NCBI GenBank assembly: GCA_018662715.1
Contig: JABJFP010000269.1
Location: 1-6,931 of the forward strand
Direction: 5' to 3'
From: Methanobacteriota archaeon
Lineage (GTDB): Archaea > Thermoplasmatota > Poseidoniia > Poseidoniales > Poseidoniaceae
DNA length: 6,931 nucleotides
The translations under genes were made by a program, and so were the position numbers. The notes below the pieces were generated by a model that was not told where the DNA came from, ran no database searches, and worked only from the letters and a program-made list of their open reading frames with translations. Shown here in pieces: positions 1-5,984 of this stretch. The first letter of the stretch is position 1; every line of letters starts with the position of its first letter.

Positions 1-324
1 ATTCAAAACAAGTTGGCCTGGATGCTAAGGGAAATCACAAAAGGACAACTCCTCGCCTACCACCTTGGAAAGAAGAAGGACGACGGAACTTGGTTCCCCG
101 AGCAAATATCTCTAGCGAAAATGAATAACGTTGACATCGCTTTGGAAATAGCGCGCGTATCTCGGGACATCCACGGTGCTAATGGAATCCTTGACGAATA
201 CCCAATTATGCGCCACATGGCTAACCTAGAGTCGGTCAAAACCTATGAAGGAACACACGACATTCACAACCTCATTCTTGGTCGTTACATCACTGGAATT
301 CAAGCCTTTACACGAAACGCTTGA
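1..324 (+). CDS. gcdH: Glutaryl-CoA dehydrogenase, C-terminal part (acyl-CoA dehydrogenase family)
   Basis: The reading frame is already open at base 1 (first codons read Ile-Gln-Asn-Lys-Leu-Ala-Trp-Met), so the gene begins upstream and only about the last 107 residues are present; the stop is TGA at 322-324. Acyl-CoA dehydrogenases are FAD flavoenzymes; the glutaryl-CoA member oxidises and decarboxylates glutaryl-CoA to crotonyl-CoA in lysine/tryptophan and aromatic breakdown. What is visible is the C-terminal helical domain: PEQISLAKMNN, then GANGILDEYPIMRHMANLE, then TYEGTHDIH and the ending LGRYITGIQAF. The Glu of YEGTH (codon 247-249) matches the catalytic base of human GCDH (Glu370, from memory). 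The DEYPIMRHMANLE and ITGIQAF stretches are much closer to glutaryl-CoA dehydrogenases than to short- or medium-chain enzymes. The N-terminal part with the substrate-carboxylate-binding Arg is off the window, so substrate is inferred. The gene converges on selO with a 25-base gap. Confidence 0.9.
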   Translation: MQNKLAWMLREITKGQLLAYHLGKKKDDGTWFPEQISLAKMNNVDIALEIARVSRDIHGANGILDEYPIMRHMANLESVKTYEGTHDIHNLILGRYITGIQAFTRNA

Positions 325-331
325 TTTCACT

Positions 332-349
332 AGGACCATCTCGGTTCCT
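332..349. terminator. Bulged inverted repeat in convergent gap, possible shared terminator
   Basis: The 25-base gap between the stop of the dehydrogenase (324) and the stop of selO (350) holds AGGACC and GGTTCCT around a 5-base loop. They pair as a 6-bp stem with one bulged T. It sits exactly where two converging transcripts must end. There is no clear T-run on either side, so the structure is visible but terminator function is only inferred. Confidence 0.22.
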
Positions 350-1873
350 TCAACTTGAACAAGAGAGCATTGAACAACCTACGCGGTGACGTGCCCACTC
401 CGGTCGCTTTTGAAACCACATTGTCTCAAATTGAGGTTGTTCAGAATAAGGGTCTTTGAGAAGGGCATGGAGTTCTTCAGCAACAGAGAAGTCACCCTCT
501 TCAGCAGCATCAATCGCAAGTTGGGCCATCCAATTTCTCAAGACATACTTTGGATTATTTTCGAGCATTGTTTGACGGTTTGGACTTTGGCCAGTACGCT
601 CCCACCATCGTAGAAGCCATTCGCCCCAGGCATCCTTTGGTACAGTCAAAGGGTCGTAGAACGCGTCCTCTAACAGTTCGATGGATGGTGTTTCAATTGA
701 AGAAAGAAGTCGGAAAAATATTGTCATGTCCGTTTCAACTCGTTGCAATAATGCATTCAAATCTCTAACCAGTGTCTCATCATCTTCAATCCAGTTTTGA
801 AATCCGAGTTTGTTCGCCCACATTGTGTTGTGCAGTTGTGCAAATTTGACCGTGTAGGACTCCAGTACGTCGTGAAGGAGTTCTGGTTCATCCATCAGCG
901 GGACCATTGCCTCAAGAAGGCGTGCAACGTTCCAGGCTCCAATTTGGGGTTGTTGGCCGTAGCAATACCGACTTCTTCCAGCATCGGTAGTATTTGGCGT
1001 CCACCCAGGGTTGTAATCTTCCAACCAGCCATAAGGGCCGTAATCAATAGTTAATCCGTGTATGGACATGTTATCGGTGTTCATGACTCCGTGGACAAAA
1101 CCTACTCGCATCCAATGTGAAATCATGACAGCAGTTTGCTCAGCAATGTGGGATAGCCATGTGACGCGAGAAACATCATCTTCAGCGGAATGGTTTGGGA
1201 AGTGATGCCTCAATGTATGGCTTACAAGTGCTTGCAAGGTTTCATGATCTCCGTTAGCGGTGTGGATTTGATAACTTCCAAACCGAAGAAAACTAGGGGC
1301 TACTCGACATACAACCGCTCCATCTTCCGGGGCTGGATTGCCGTTGTAGAGGACATCACGTACGACTTGTTCCCCCGTGGTTACCAATGAAAGTGCTCGC
1401 GTGGTAGGAACGCCCAAATGATGCATTGCTTCGCTGCAAAGAAATTCACGAAGTGAAGAGCGAAGGACGGCTTTACCATCTGCAAAACGCGAGTAGGGCG
1501 TGTGGCCTGCTCCTTTGAGTTGTAATTCAACGACTTCATCTTCCAACTGAAGTTCACCTAATGTAATGGCTCTTCCATCTCCGAGTTGATTTGCCCATGA
1601 GCCGAATTGATGCCCTCCATAACGCTGAGAATAAGGGTCCATCCCAGCAGTGACCATTTCTCCTCCAAGAACTCGTCCATCGGGGCGTTCAAGACCTAAC
1701 TTCAATCCCATTTCAGCCGACCACATTTGAAGTTCAGGTGAGGGGGGAGGTGAGGGTTTTACTCGTGACCAGCATGCATTGGGGACTTGACGTGATTTAC
1801 CACCCACTTCGGAGTCGCCTGGAGTTTCTTCTAGAAATCGGGTGAGCCACTTTAGTGATTCAAAGGTGGCCAT
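350..1873 (-). CDS. selO: SelO-family protein adenylyltransferase (YdiU/UPF0061), Cys form
   Basis: A 507-residue protein; E. coli SelO is about 478. SelO proteins have a kinase-like fold that binds ATP in a flipped orientation and transfers AMP to Ser/Thr/Tyr of target proteins, with a role in redox stress. Family landmarks in order: N-terminal PGD...RQVPNACWSRVKP (18-39), YGGHQFG (85-91), LGDGRA (97-102), LKGAGHTPYSR with the ATP-binding Lys at 120, Glu148 in REFLCSEAM, HGVMNTDNMS with Asp267/Asn268, and a DYG metal motif at 277-279 (DFG equivalent). RYCYGQQPQIGAWN follows at 302-315 and NPKYVLRN at 440-447. The tail ends C500-S-M-L-S-C505-S-S. Cys505 occupies the place of selenocysteine in selenoprotein forms and is encoded TGT; the TGA three codons later is the true stop. 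The ATG at 1873 is chosen because the N-terminus then fits the family, although no good ribosome site precedes it. It lies 54 bases after the upstream synthase and is probably co-transcribed. Confidence 0.93.
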   Translation of the reverse strand: MATFESLKWLTRFLEETPGDSEVGGKSRQVPNACWSRVKPSPPPSPELQMWSAEMGLKLGLERPDGRVLGGEMVTAGMDPYSQRYGGHQFGSWANQLGDGRAITLGELQLEDEVVELQLKGAGHTPYSRFADGKAVLRSSLREFLCSEAMHHLGVPTTRALSLVTTGEQVVRDVLYNGNPAPEDGAVVCRVAPSFLRFGSYQIHTANGDHETLQALVSHTLRHHFPNHSAEDDVSRVTWLSHIAEQTAVMISHWMRVGFVHGVMNTDNMSIHGLTIDYGPYGWLEDYNPGWTPNTTDAGRSRYCYGQQPQIGAWNVARLLEAMVPLMDEPELLHDVLESYTVKFAQLHNTMWANKLGFQNWIEDDETLVRDLNALLQRVETDMTIFFRLLSSIETPSIELLEDAFYDPLTVPKDAWGEWLLRWWERTGQSPNRQTMLENNPKYVLRNWMAQLAIDAAEEGDFSVAEELHALLKDPYSEQPQFETMWFQKRPEWARHRVGCSMLSCSS

Positions 1874-1927
1874 ATACCAAGCACGATGCCCGGCGTTTTG
1901 AACGTGTGGTTCACCTCAGTTCGTTCT

Positions 1928-3226
1928 TCAAACTGAAGGCAAAATCCCCACTCGTGCGAGTGCGCCCCAAACGGGGTCCAAGAATGCAGGAAGGAAACGG
2001 TGACGCAGATATACTGCAGCGGCAAGAGAAATCTTCTGCACTTTGTTGAGTTTGACTCGCTTGGTGAACACGTCACCTTGTTGCTTCTCAATTTGCCTGA
2101 GAATCTTGTCATAGAATGCAATCATGGCTGCGGGTGAATATCGTGACCTTCTGGGGAGGAGTGGCAACAGTTGTCTTGCCTCTTCCAAATATGTTCTTGC
2201 ACGTGCAGCATAACTTCGAACGTAAGGTTCCCAATGCTTGTTGAGGACAATCTTACCATCGAGTTCGGCCTCAGTCATACCGTTGCGTTCCAATTCATTC
2301 AAAGGAAGGTATACTCGGTCCCGCTGGATATCTTCTCCGACATCTCGCAATACGTTTGTCAGTTGCATGAAAATACCCCAGGATTCCGCAAATTTCTTTG
2401 CTCTTGGGTCTTCATATCCATAGATTTCAATGCACATAAGGCCGACAACAGAGGCTACCCTGTAGCAATAAATGTAGAGCTCATCGAAGTTTCTGTATCG
2501 GTTGTTGTAAAGGTCGTCTTCCATGCCGGAGATCAAATCATCAAAAACATCCTTTGGGATGCTGTAGCGGTCAACAGTGTCCTTGAGTGCGAGGAATACG
2601 GGGTCGGTAGAATAGACCTCATTATAGCAGGTTGAGAGTTTCTTTCTGAAGAAGAATAATTGTGTAATTTTGTTGAGATAAGCATCTTCGTCGAGAATTG
2701 TGCCTCTGTTTTGTAACGCTTCAAGTTCCGCACGGTAAGATATTGCCTCAGGGTCTGACTCGCCTTGGCTTCCAGGGAAGCGGTCAGCCCAATCGCCGTC
2801 AGCGATGTCGTCTGCACGACGGCAGAATGCATAGATGGCGCACATGGACATCCTTTGTTCGTCTGGGAGATATTTGAAGGAGTGATAGAAGTTTCCAGCT
2901 TCTCTCATCGTGAGTTCTTCACAGTAGCGGTAAGCGAGTTTGAGAAGTTCTGCTGGCGGCCGCTCTGACCAGATCGGAGCATCCAGGTATTCAAACGGGT
3001 CAACGAGTTCGTTCTTCTCGCCAACAATCCCAATGTAAGAAGCTCCTTCCCGCAATGCTTCCATTGCAGTCAAACTCACTGCTTTCACAGCATCCCGAGC
3101 CAGTGTGACACCGGCACGCAGGCGCTCTAAGGTGCCTGGGTGCTGAACCTCTTCCTCGCCGCTTCGTGATGAAGCGTTCCCCTTGAGGGGGAAAAGAAGG
3201 TCGAGAGGTTTCCGTCGTTCCAGCAT
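1928..3226 (-). CDS. Phytoene/presqualene-diphosphate-type synthase (CrtB/HpnD-like) with N-terminal extension
   Basis: 432 residues, trans-isoprenyl diphosphate synthase head-to-head family. It condenses two prenyl diphosphates: FPP to presqualene-PP (HpnD) or GGPP to phytoene (CrtB). The catalytic domain starts near residue 97: NFYHSFKYLPDEQR (112-125), then YAFCRRADDIAD (132-143) with the first Asp-rich motif Asp139-Asp140-x-x-Asp143. GMEDDL (234-239), YRVASVVG (255-262) and NVLRDVGEDIQRDRVYLP (291-308) follow, the last holding the second motif Asp295...Glu298-Asp299. All catalytic acids are intact. The C-terminus (about 398-415) is hydrophobic, which may give loose membrane contact. The roughly 95-residue N-terminal leader is unusual, since CrtB/HpnD are normally about 280-340 residues; it is charged and probably helical. 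ATG at 3226 is the first usual start, preceded by a weak GAGGGAG 11 bases away; a stronger GGAGGT lies further up without a usual start. It is downstream of a paralogue on the same strand. CrtB versus HpnD cannot be settled by eye. Confidence 0.88.
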   Translation of the reverse strand: MLERRKPLDLLFPLKGNASSRSGEEEVQHPGTLERLRAGVTLARDAVKAVSLTAMEALREGASYIGIVGEKNELVDPFEYLDAPIWSERPPAELLKLAYRYCEELTMREAGNFYHSFKYLPDEQRMSMCAIYAFCRRADDIADGDWADRFPGSQGESDPEAISYRAELEALQNRGTILDEDAYLNKITQLFFFRKKLSTCYNEVYSTDPVFLALKDTVDRYSIPKDVFDDLISGMEDDLYNNRYRNFDELYIYCYRVASVVGLMCIEIYGYEDPRAKKFAESWGIFMQLTNVLRDVGEDIQRDRVYLPLNELERNGMTEAELDGKIVLNKHWEPYVRSYAARARTYLEEARQLLPLLPRRSRYSPAAMIAFYDKILRQIEKQQGDVFTKRVKLNKVQKISLAAAVYLRHRFLPAFLDPVWGALARVGILPSV

Positions 3227-3300
3227 GCTAACCGATGCTCCCTCGCGCCGCTTGTTTATGAGACCTCCTCTTTGGGGTGCAAATCTTAGCGCAGGCGTTC

Positions 3301-3323
3301 AGTAATGTAAGCATTTCATTACT
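3301..3323. repeat. Perfect 7-bp inverted repeat with 9-base loop
   Basis: AGTAATG at 3301-3307 is matched exactly by CATTACT at 3317-3323. It lies in the 121-base gap between the two minus-strand prenyl synthase genes, about 75 bases upstream of the start of the downstream synthase. The arms are AT-rich, so the RNA hairpin would be weak; a protein-binding dyad (operator-like) is as likely. Function is unknown. Confidence 0.45.
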
Positions 3324-3334
3324 TGGGCTCAAAA

Positions 3335-3346
3335 ATTCTATAGAAT
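3335..3346. repeat. Perfect 12-bp palindrome next to the stop codon, followed by a T-run on the minus strand
   Basis: ATTCTATAGAAT is its own reverse complement. On the minus strand it begins one base after the TAG stop of the squalene-synthase-like gene and runs straight into TTTT. A dyad plus T-run just after a stop is compatible with a transcription end or attenuation point between the two synthases. A palindrome without a loop is also what a dimeric regulator binds. The symmetry is seen; the role is inferred. Confidence 0.4.
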
Positions 3347-3347
3347 A

Positions 3348-4364
3348 CTACTTGTCCTTGTTTTTCTCTAAGAGGCGACGAACTCCGCCTGGGATGAAAA
3401 GTGCACGGAGTAATTTTCGAGCGTAGGTTTTCATTTCGTCACGAGTTACTTTGATTCGCTCTTCCGAATTGAGAATGTTTCCCGTTCTAAGGAGAGTAAC
3501 CGTTCTTTGTCCGATCAATACTGGGAGCATTGTAGATGCCTTGAGTCGGAATTGCTTTTCTGGAATCATACGGATATAATCTGTTGCAGCCTCAAGATGT
3601 TCATTGGTTAAGTCAAGGTACGCGTCATAGACTGGGCGGAACGATTCAAGGTTGGTTTCATCCATGAGGTCTTCAGGTTTTAGACCATGTTCTTGCAACA
3701 CTTCAGACGGGATATAGCAGCGACCAAAACGAAGGTCTTCGGGTATGTCTCGTAGAATGTTAATCATTTGCAACGCTTTACCAAACCGAACTCCTTTTTC
3801 CTGGAATATTTTCTCGTCTTCAGGTGACAGTTTTATCAGGTGCGCAAGGGACATCTCTGTCCAAAATACACCAACACAACCGGCGACTCGAAAAGCATAA
3901 TCATCCAATTCCGAGTCAGTTGTAAGTGAGGAAATACTTCCTCCTTCTTTTGCCATCCCGAACCGTTGTAGGTCCAATATTTGCCCCCCGATAATGATGT
4001 CTAAGCATGAGAGGATTCGTTGTTGGTCGCCTTGATCATAATCCTTGAGACCTTCAACCACATCGTCAACATTCCGAAGCAGTTCGGCTTCGTGTTCGTT
4101 TGTTTGTGCCTCTGCTAGTTCCATAAAATCAGGTAGTGTTTGAGAACGACCCTGTGCGACCTCATTGTAAGCGCTAAGGGCTTCAAGAAGTACCTCAGTT
4201 TCACCATGCTTTGAGTCAGCGATGGTGTCTGCCACTCGTGCAAGGAGGTAGAGCAAACCAATTTGACCCCTAATTTTTTTGGGAAGATACTTCAATGTTG
4301 GATAAAACGACCGAGAGGTTCTCTCCAGCAAACTGTCTATTTTTGGATTGGTCAAGACTGCCAT
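3348..4364 (-). CDS. Squalene-synthase-like protein (phytoene/squalene synthase family)
   Basis: 338 residues, close to the usual length for bacterial or archaeal squalene synthases. The family joins two farnesyl diphosphates head to head through presqualene-PP; true squalene synthases then reduce it with NADPH. In order: SRSFYPTLKYLPKKIRGQIG (17-36) and YLLARVADTIAD (39-50) with the first motif Asp46-Thr-x-x-Asp50, the DTxxD form typical of squalene synthase. Then GQILDLQRF (127-135), YAFRVAGCVG (156-165), and NILRDIPEDLRFGRCYIP (202-219) with Asp206/Glu209/Asp210. The pattern is closer to Erg9/FDFT1-type enzymes than to HpnC, whose second motif is usually degenerate. The C-terminus is basic (KNKDK) and has no obvious membrane anchor, unlike eukaryotic enzymes. 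ATG at 4364 is the first start in frame, preceded by a GAGGGG stretch about 5 bases upstream. It is first in a minus-strand block with the second synthase 121 bases downstream. Whether the product is squalene, presqualene-PP or phytoene is not proven by sequence. Confidence 0.87.
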   Translation of the reverse strand: MAVLTNPKIDSLLERTSRSFYPTLKYLPKKIRGQIGLLYLLARVADTIADSKHGETEVLLEALSAYNEVAQGRSQTLPDFMELAEAQTNEHEAELLRNVDDVVEGLKDYDQGDQQRILSCLDIIIGGQILDLQRFGMAKEGGSISSLTTDSELDDYAFRVAGCVGVFWTEMSLAHLIKLSPEDEKIFQEKGVRFGKALQMINILRDIPEDLRFGRCYIPSEVLQEHGLKPEDLMDETNLESFRPVYDAYLDLTNEHLEAATDYIRMIPEKQFRLKASTMLPVLIGQRTVTLLRTGNILNSEERIKVTRDEMKTYARKLLRALFIPGGVRRLLEKNKDK

Positions 4365-4526
4365 TCGGTCCCCTCTCTTGGGGCCAGCCTGCTCCTGCGA
4401 ATGAACGTATGTGTCTGAAACATAATTTGCCCAATAGCGATATGCTGAAGGAACGATGCAAAGAAGGGGGATTTGTCGGAATCCTTTAGGAAGGGTCGCC
4501 CAAGCGTAGCCCTAGGAGGGGAATGT
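4365..4526. promoter_or_regulatory. Divergent intergenic region, candidate promoters for both directions
   Basis: This stretch separates the minus-strand synthase block from the plus-strand zinc-ribbon/helicase pair, so promoters for both should lie here. The only clear AT-rich patch is GAAACATAATTTG around 4417-4429. Read on the minus strand (CAAATTATG) it lies about 55-65 bases upstream of the synthase ATG, a plausible distance for an archaeal TATA element plus a short leader. On the plus strand it lies 45-100 bases before the possible starts. If translation starts at TTG 4473, the right part of this region is coding instead. Promoter assignment is inferred. Confidence 0.35.
4514..4519 (+). 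promoter_or_regulatory. Ribosome binding site (AGGAGG) deciding a GTG start at 4527
   Basis: AGGAGG is followed by GGGAATGT and then GTG at 4527, a spacing of 7 bases, which is ideal for Shine-Dalgarno initiation. The earlier in-frame start, TTG at 4473, has only a GGGGG run two bases in front of it, too close to be useful. The first zinc-ribbon motif stays complete with the GTG start, because its cysteines begin at residue 3. Confidence 0.6.
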
Positions 4527-5972
4527 GTGAATTGCGGCTCATGTGCAGTGGTCATCCCCGATGACAGTATGTTTTGCCCTGAATGCGGCGCACGTCAAGA
4601 CAATTCGATGGCTGGTGGATTCAATCCTCCTGCACCTCAAAACCTACCTCCTTTCCCACCTCAGCGTTCCTTTGACCCAGTTTCGGGACAGGAACAGAGG
4701 ATTCAACAAGAAAACAACATGAATCAAATGGGGCACGTCCCTCAAGATATGTTGCAAGGAATGGCACAAGGAATCCAGCAAAACCAAAACCTTCCTCCCG
4801 GAGTGTACCCTAATCAGCCACTGCAAGGTGGTTTCCCTCCAACCCAATTTCCTCCCCAACAACAGCAGCCCCCACAACGATCGAATGTAGCACCTGTCTC
4901 TGATTTGCCGACATTACCCCGGGGACCGTCCATTGCAAGTGGAGCTGCACCTACCAATCACGGCAATGTCTCTCCGATGAACCCAGGAGGGACCAAGATT
5001 GCTCAAAATCCAGCCGCATCACCAACAGACGCCATGGTGAACCGACTTGCTGAGGCAGAACGGGCAGTTAAGGATGAACGCAGAAGCCAGTGGCTCTCAA
5101 TGAATCAATCCCCTGCATCAAGCGTTCTCGCTAATCTTGGAGGCGGAGAACTTCCAGCCCACCTTCGTGGTGGTAGTGATGTGAATAATCCTGCAGCTGA
5201 GATCATGGCTGGAGCACTTGGCCAAAAATCCAATGATGCTCCAAACGATGCCCTACTTCGCCGCATATCTGAGGTGGCTATTCGCCGAGTAGCTCGAAAG
5301 AGAGGGGTTGCAGTTGAGGCTCCCCAAACCAAACTCAACGATGATGTCTTTGAAGTGAACGTGACTTATGTTGATGATGGACGCGTTCTTGACACACCCG
5401 AAGATCTAACTCAAGCCTTCGAACATGCAATTCAAACCGAACTTGCACTCAAGGGCTATGACATGACCTGTGCTGTATCCATGTTTCGCTCCAAAGATGG
5501 GAAAACAGAAAAAATCGGAGCAGAACCAGAGGAAGATATGTTCGCTTGCGAGATATGTGACGGCCTGGTGAAAGACAGCGATCCAACTTGCCCGCATTGT
5601 GGCGCAGTATTCGAAGAGGAAGAGGAAGAGGAGCCTGAAGCACGGGCGCCTCCGACCCGAGGAGGTCCACCCGGCCCCAAGAAGAGCGGCGGTCCACCCG
5701 GTCCCAAGAAGAGCGGCGGCCCACCTGGTCCCAAGAAGAGCGGCGGCCCACCTGGTCCCAAGAAGAGCGGCGGTCCACCCGGTCCCAAGAAGAGCGGCGG
5801 TCCACCCGGTCCCAAGAAGAGCGGCGGTCCACCCGGTCCAAAGAAGACTGGCGGTCCTCCAGGCGGCCCGAAGAAAAGTGGTGGTCCTCCCGGTCCCAAG
5901 AAGAGCGGTGGTCCTCCAGGCGGTCCAAAACGAGGCCCTCCAGGCGGCCCAAAACGCGGTCCTCCTCGGTGA
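4527..5972 (+). CDS. Two-zinc-ribbon protein with Gln/Pro-rich linker and Gly-Pro-Lys repeat tail; function unknown
   Basis: 481 residues from GTG 4527 (499 from the alternative TTG 4473); numbering here is from the GTG. An N-terminal zinc ribbon, CGSC...PDDSMFCPECG, has Cys3, 6, 17 and 20 with the standard C-x2-C-x10-C-x2-C spacing. Residues about 27-165 are disordered, rich in Pro, Gln, Asn and Gly. A probable helix (167-190, AEAERAVKDERR) and a more globular stretch (about 240-330, with LLRRISEVAIRRVARKRGV and DVFEVNVTYVDDGRVLDTPEDL) follow; I do not recognise that domain. A second zinc ribbon has Cys341, 344, 355 and 358 (CEIC...CPHC). Then come seven consecutive Glu (363-369) and a strongly basic Gly/Pro/Lys repeat tail (379-481). 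There is no signal peptide or membrane segment, so it is probably cytoplasmic. Paired zinc ribbons, a basic tail and the helicase starting 12 bases later suggest a nucleic-acid or ribonucleoprotein role, which is inference. The repeat tail makes length variation and assembly errors likely. Confidence 0.85.
   Translation: MNCGSCAVVIPDDSMFCPECGARQDNSMAGGFNPPAPQNLPPFPPQRSFDPVSGQEQRIQQENNMNQMGHVPQDMLQGMAQGIQQNQNLPPGVYPNQPLQGGFPPTQFPPQQQQPPQRSNVAPVSDLPTLPRGPSIASGAAPTNHGNVSPMNPGGTKIAQNPAASPTDAMVNRLAEAERAVKDERRSQWLSMNQSPASSVLANLGGGELPAHLRGGSDVNNPAAEIMAGALGQKSNDAPNDALLRRISEVAIRRVARKRGVAVEAPQTKLNDDVFEVNVTYVDDGRVLDTPEDLTQAFEHAIQTELALKGYDMTCAVSMFRSKDGKTEKIGAEPEEDMFACEICDGLVKDSDPTCPHCGAVFEEEEEEEPEARAPPTRGGPPGPKKSGGPPGPKKSGGPPGPKKSGGPPGPKKSGGPPGPKKSGGPPGPKKSGGPPGPKKTGGPPGGPKKSGGPPGPKKSGGPPGGPKRGPPGGPKRGPPR
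5661..5969 (+). repeat. Coding tandem repeat, about eleven 24-30 bp units (mostly 27 bp) encoding GGPPGPKKS
   Basis: The 3' end of the zinc-ribbon gene is an in-frame tandem array. Units 1-7 are 27 bp each (5661-5849), unit 8 is 30 bp with an extra Gly (5850-5879), unit 9 is 27 bp, unit 10 (27 bp) and unit 11 (24 bp) read GGPPGGPKR and GPPGGPKR, and the gene ends GPPR. Units 2, 5 and 6 are identical in DNA. Units 3 and 4 are identical to each other and differ from them at two silent sites (GGC CCA CCT instead of GGT CCA CCC). Units 7-11 are progressively diverged. This is the signature of recent unit duplication at the proximal end with an older distal end. Because the main unit is a multiple of three, other frames and the opposite strand also stay open here and give spurious ORFs. 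Confidence 0.95.
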
Positions 5973-5978
5973 AGGTGA
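5973..5978 (+). promoter_or_regulatory. Ribosome binding site (AGGTGA) for the helicase
   Basis: AGGTGA follows directly on the TGA stop of the zinc-ribbon gene and lies 6 bases before the helicase ATG at 5985. It matches the anti-Shine-Dalgarno end of 16S rRNA. Its position supports translation of the two genes from one message, with likely coupling. Confidence 0.65.
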
Positions 5979-5984
5979 GCCAAG

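Noticed and set aside
350..358. TGA near the end of selO as a selenocysteine codon
   Set aside because: The position that carries selenocysteine in other SelO proteins is TGT (Cys505) here, and TGA comes after the two terminal serines as an ordinary stop. The gap to the next gene shows no SECIS-like structure.
1737..1757. G-rich stretch on the plus strand within selO, possible G-quadruplex
   Set aside because: It only has two full GGG-type tracts plus short GG runs and is explained by codons for a PSPPPSP segment.
2171..2635. 154-residue plus-strand ORF antisense to the phytoene/HpnD-type synthase
   Set aside because: It lies wholly inside a conserved gene with intact catalytic motifs and has no recognisable domain.
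4370..4383. CCCC...GGGG inverted repeat just upstream of the squalene-synthase-like start
   Set aside because: Only four paired bases around a short loop; too weak to call, and the GGGG on the minus strand is probably part of the ribosome site.
5661..5969. CRISPR-like array because of regular 27-bp repeats
   Set aside because: There are no unique spacers; repeats are directly adjacent, in frame and encode a low-complexity tail.
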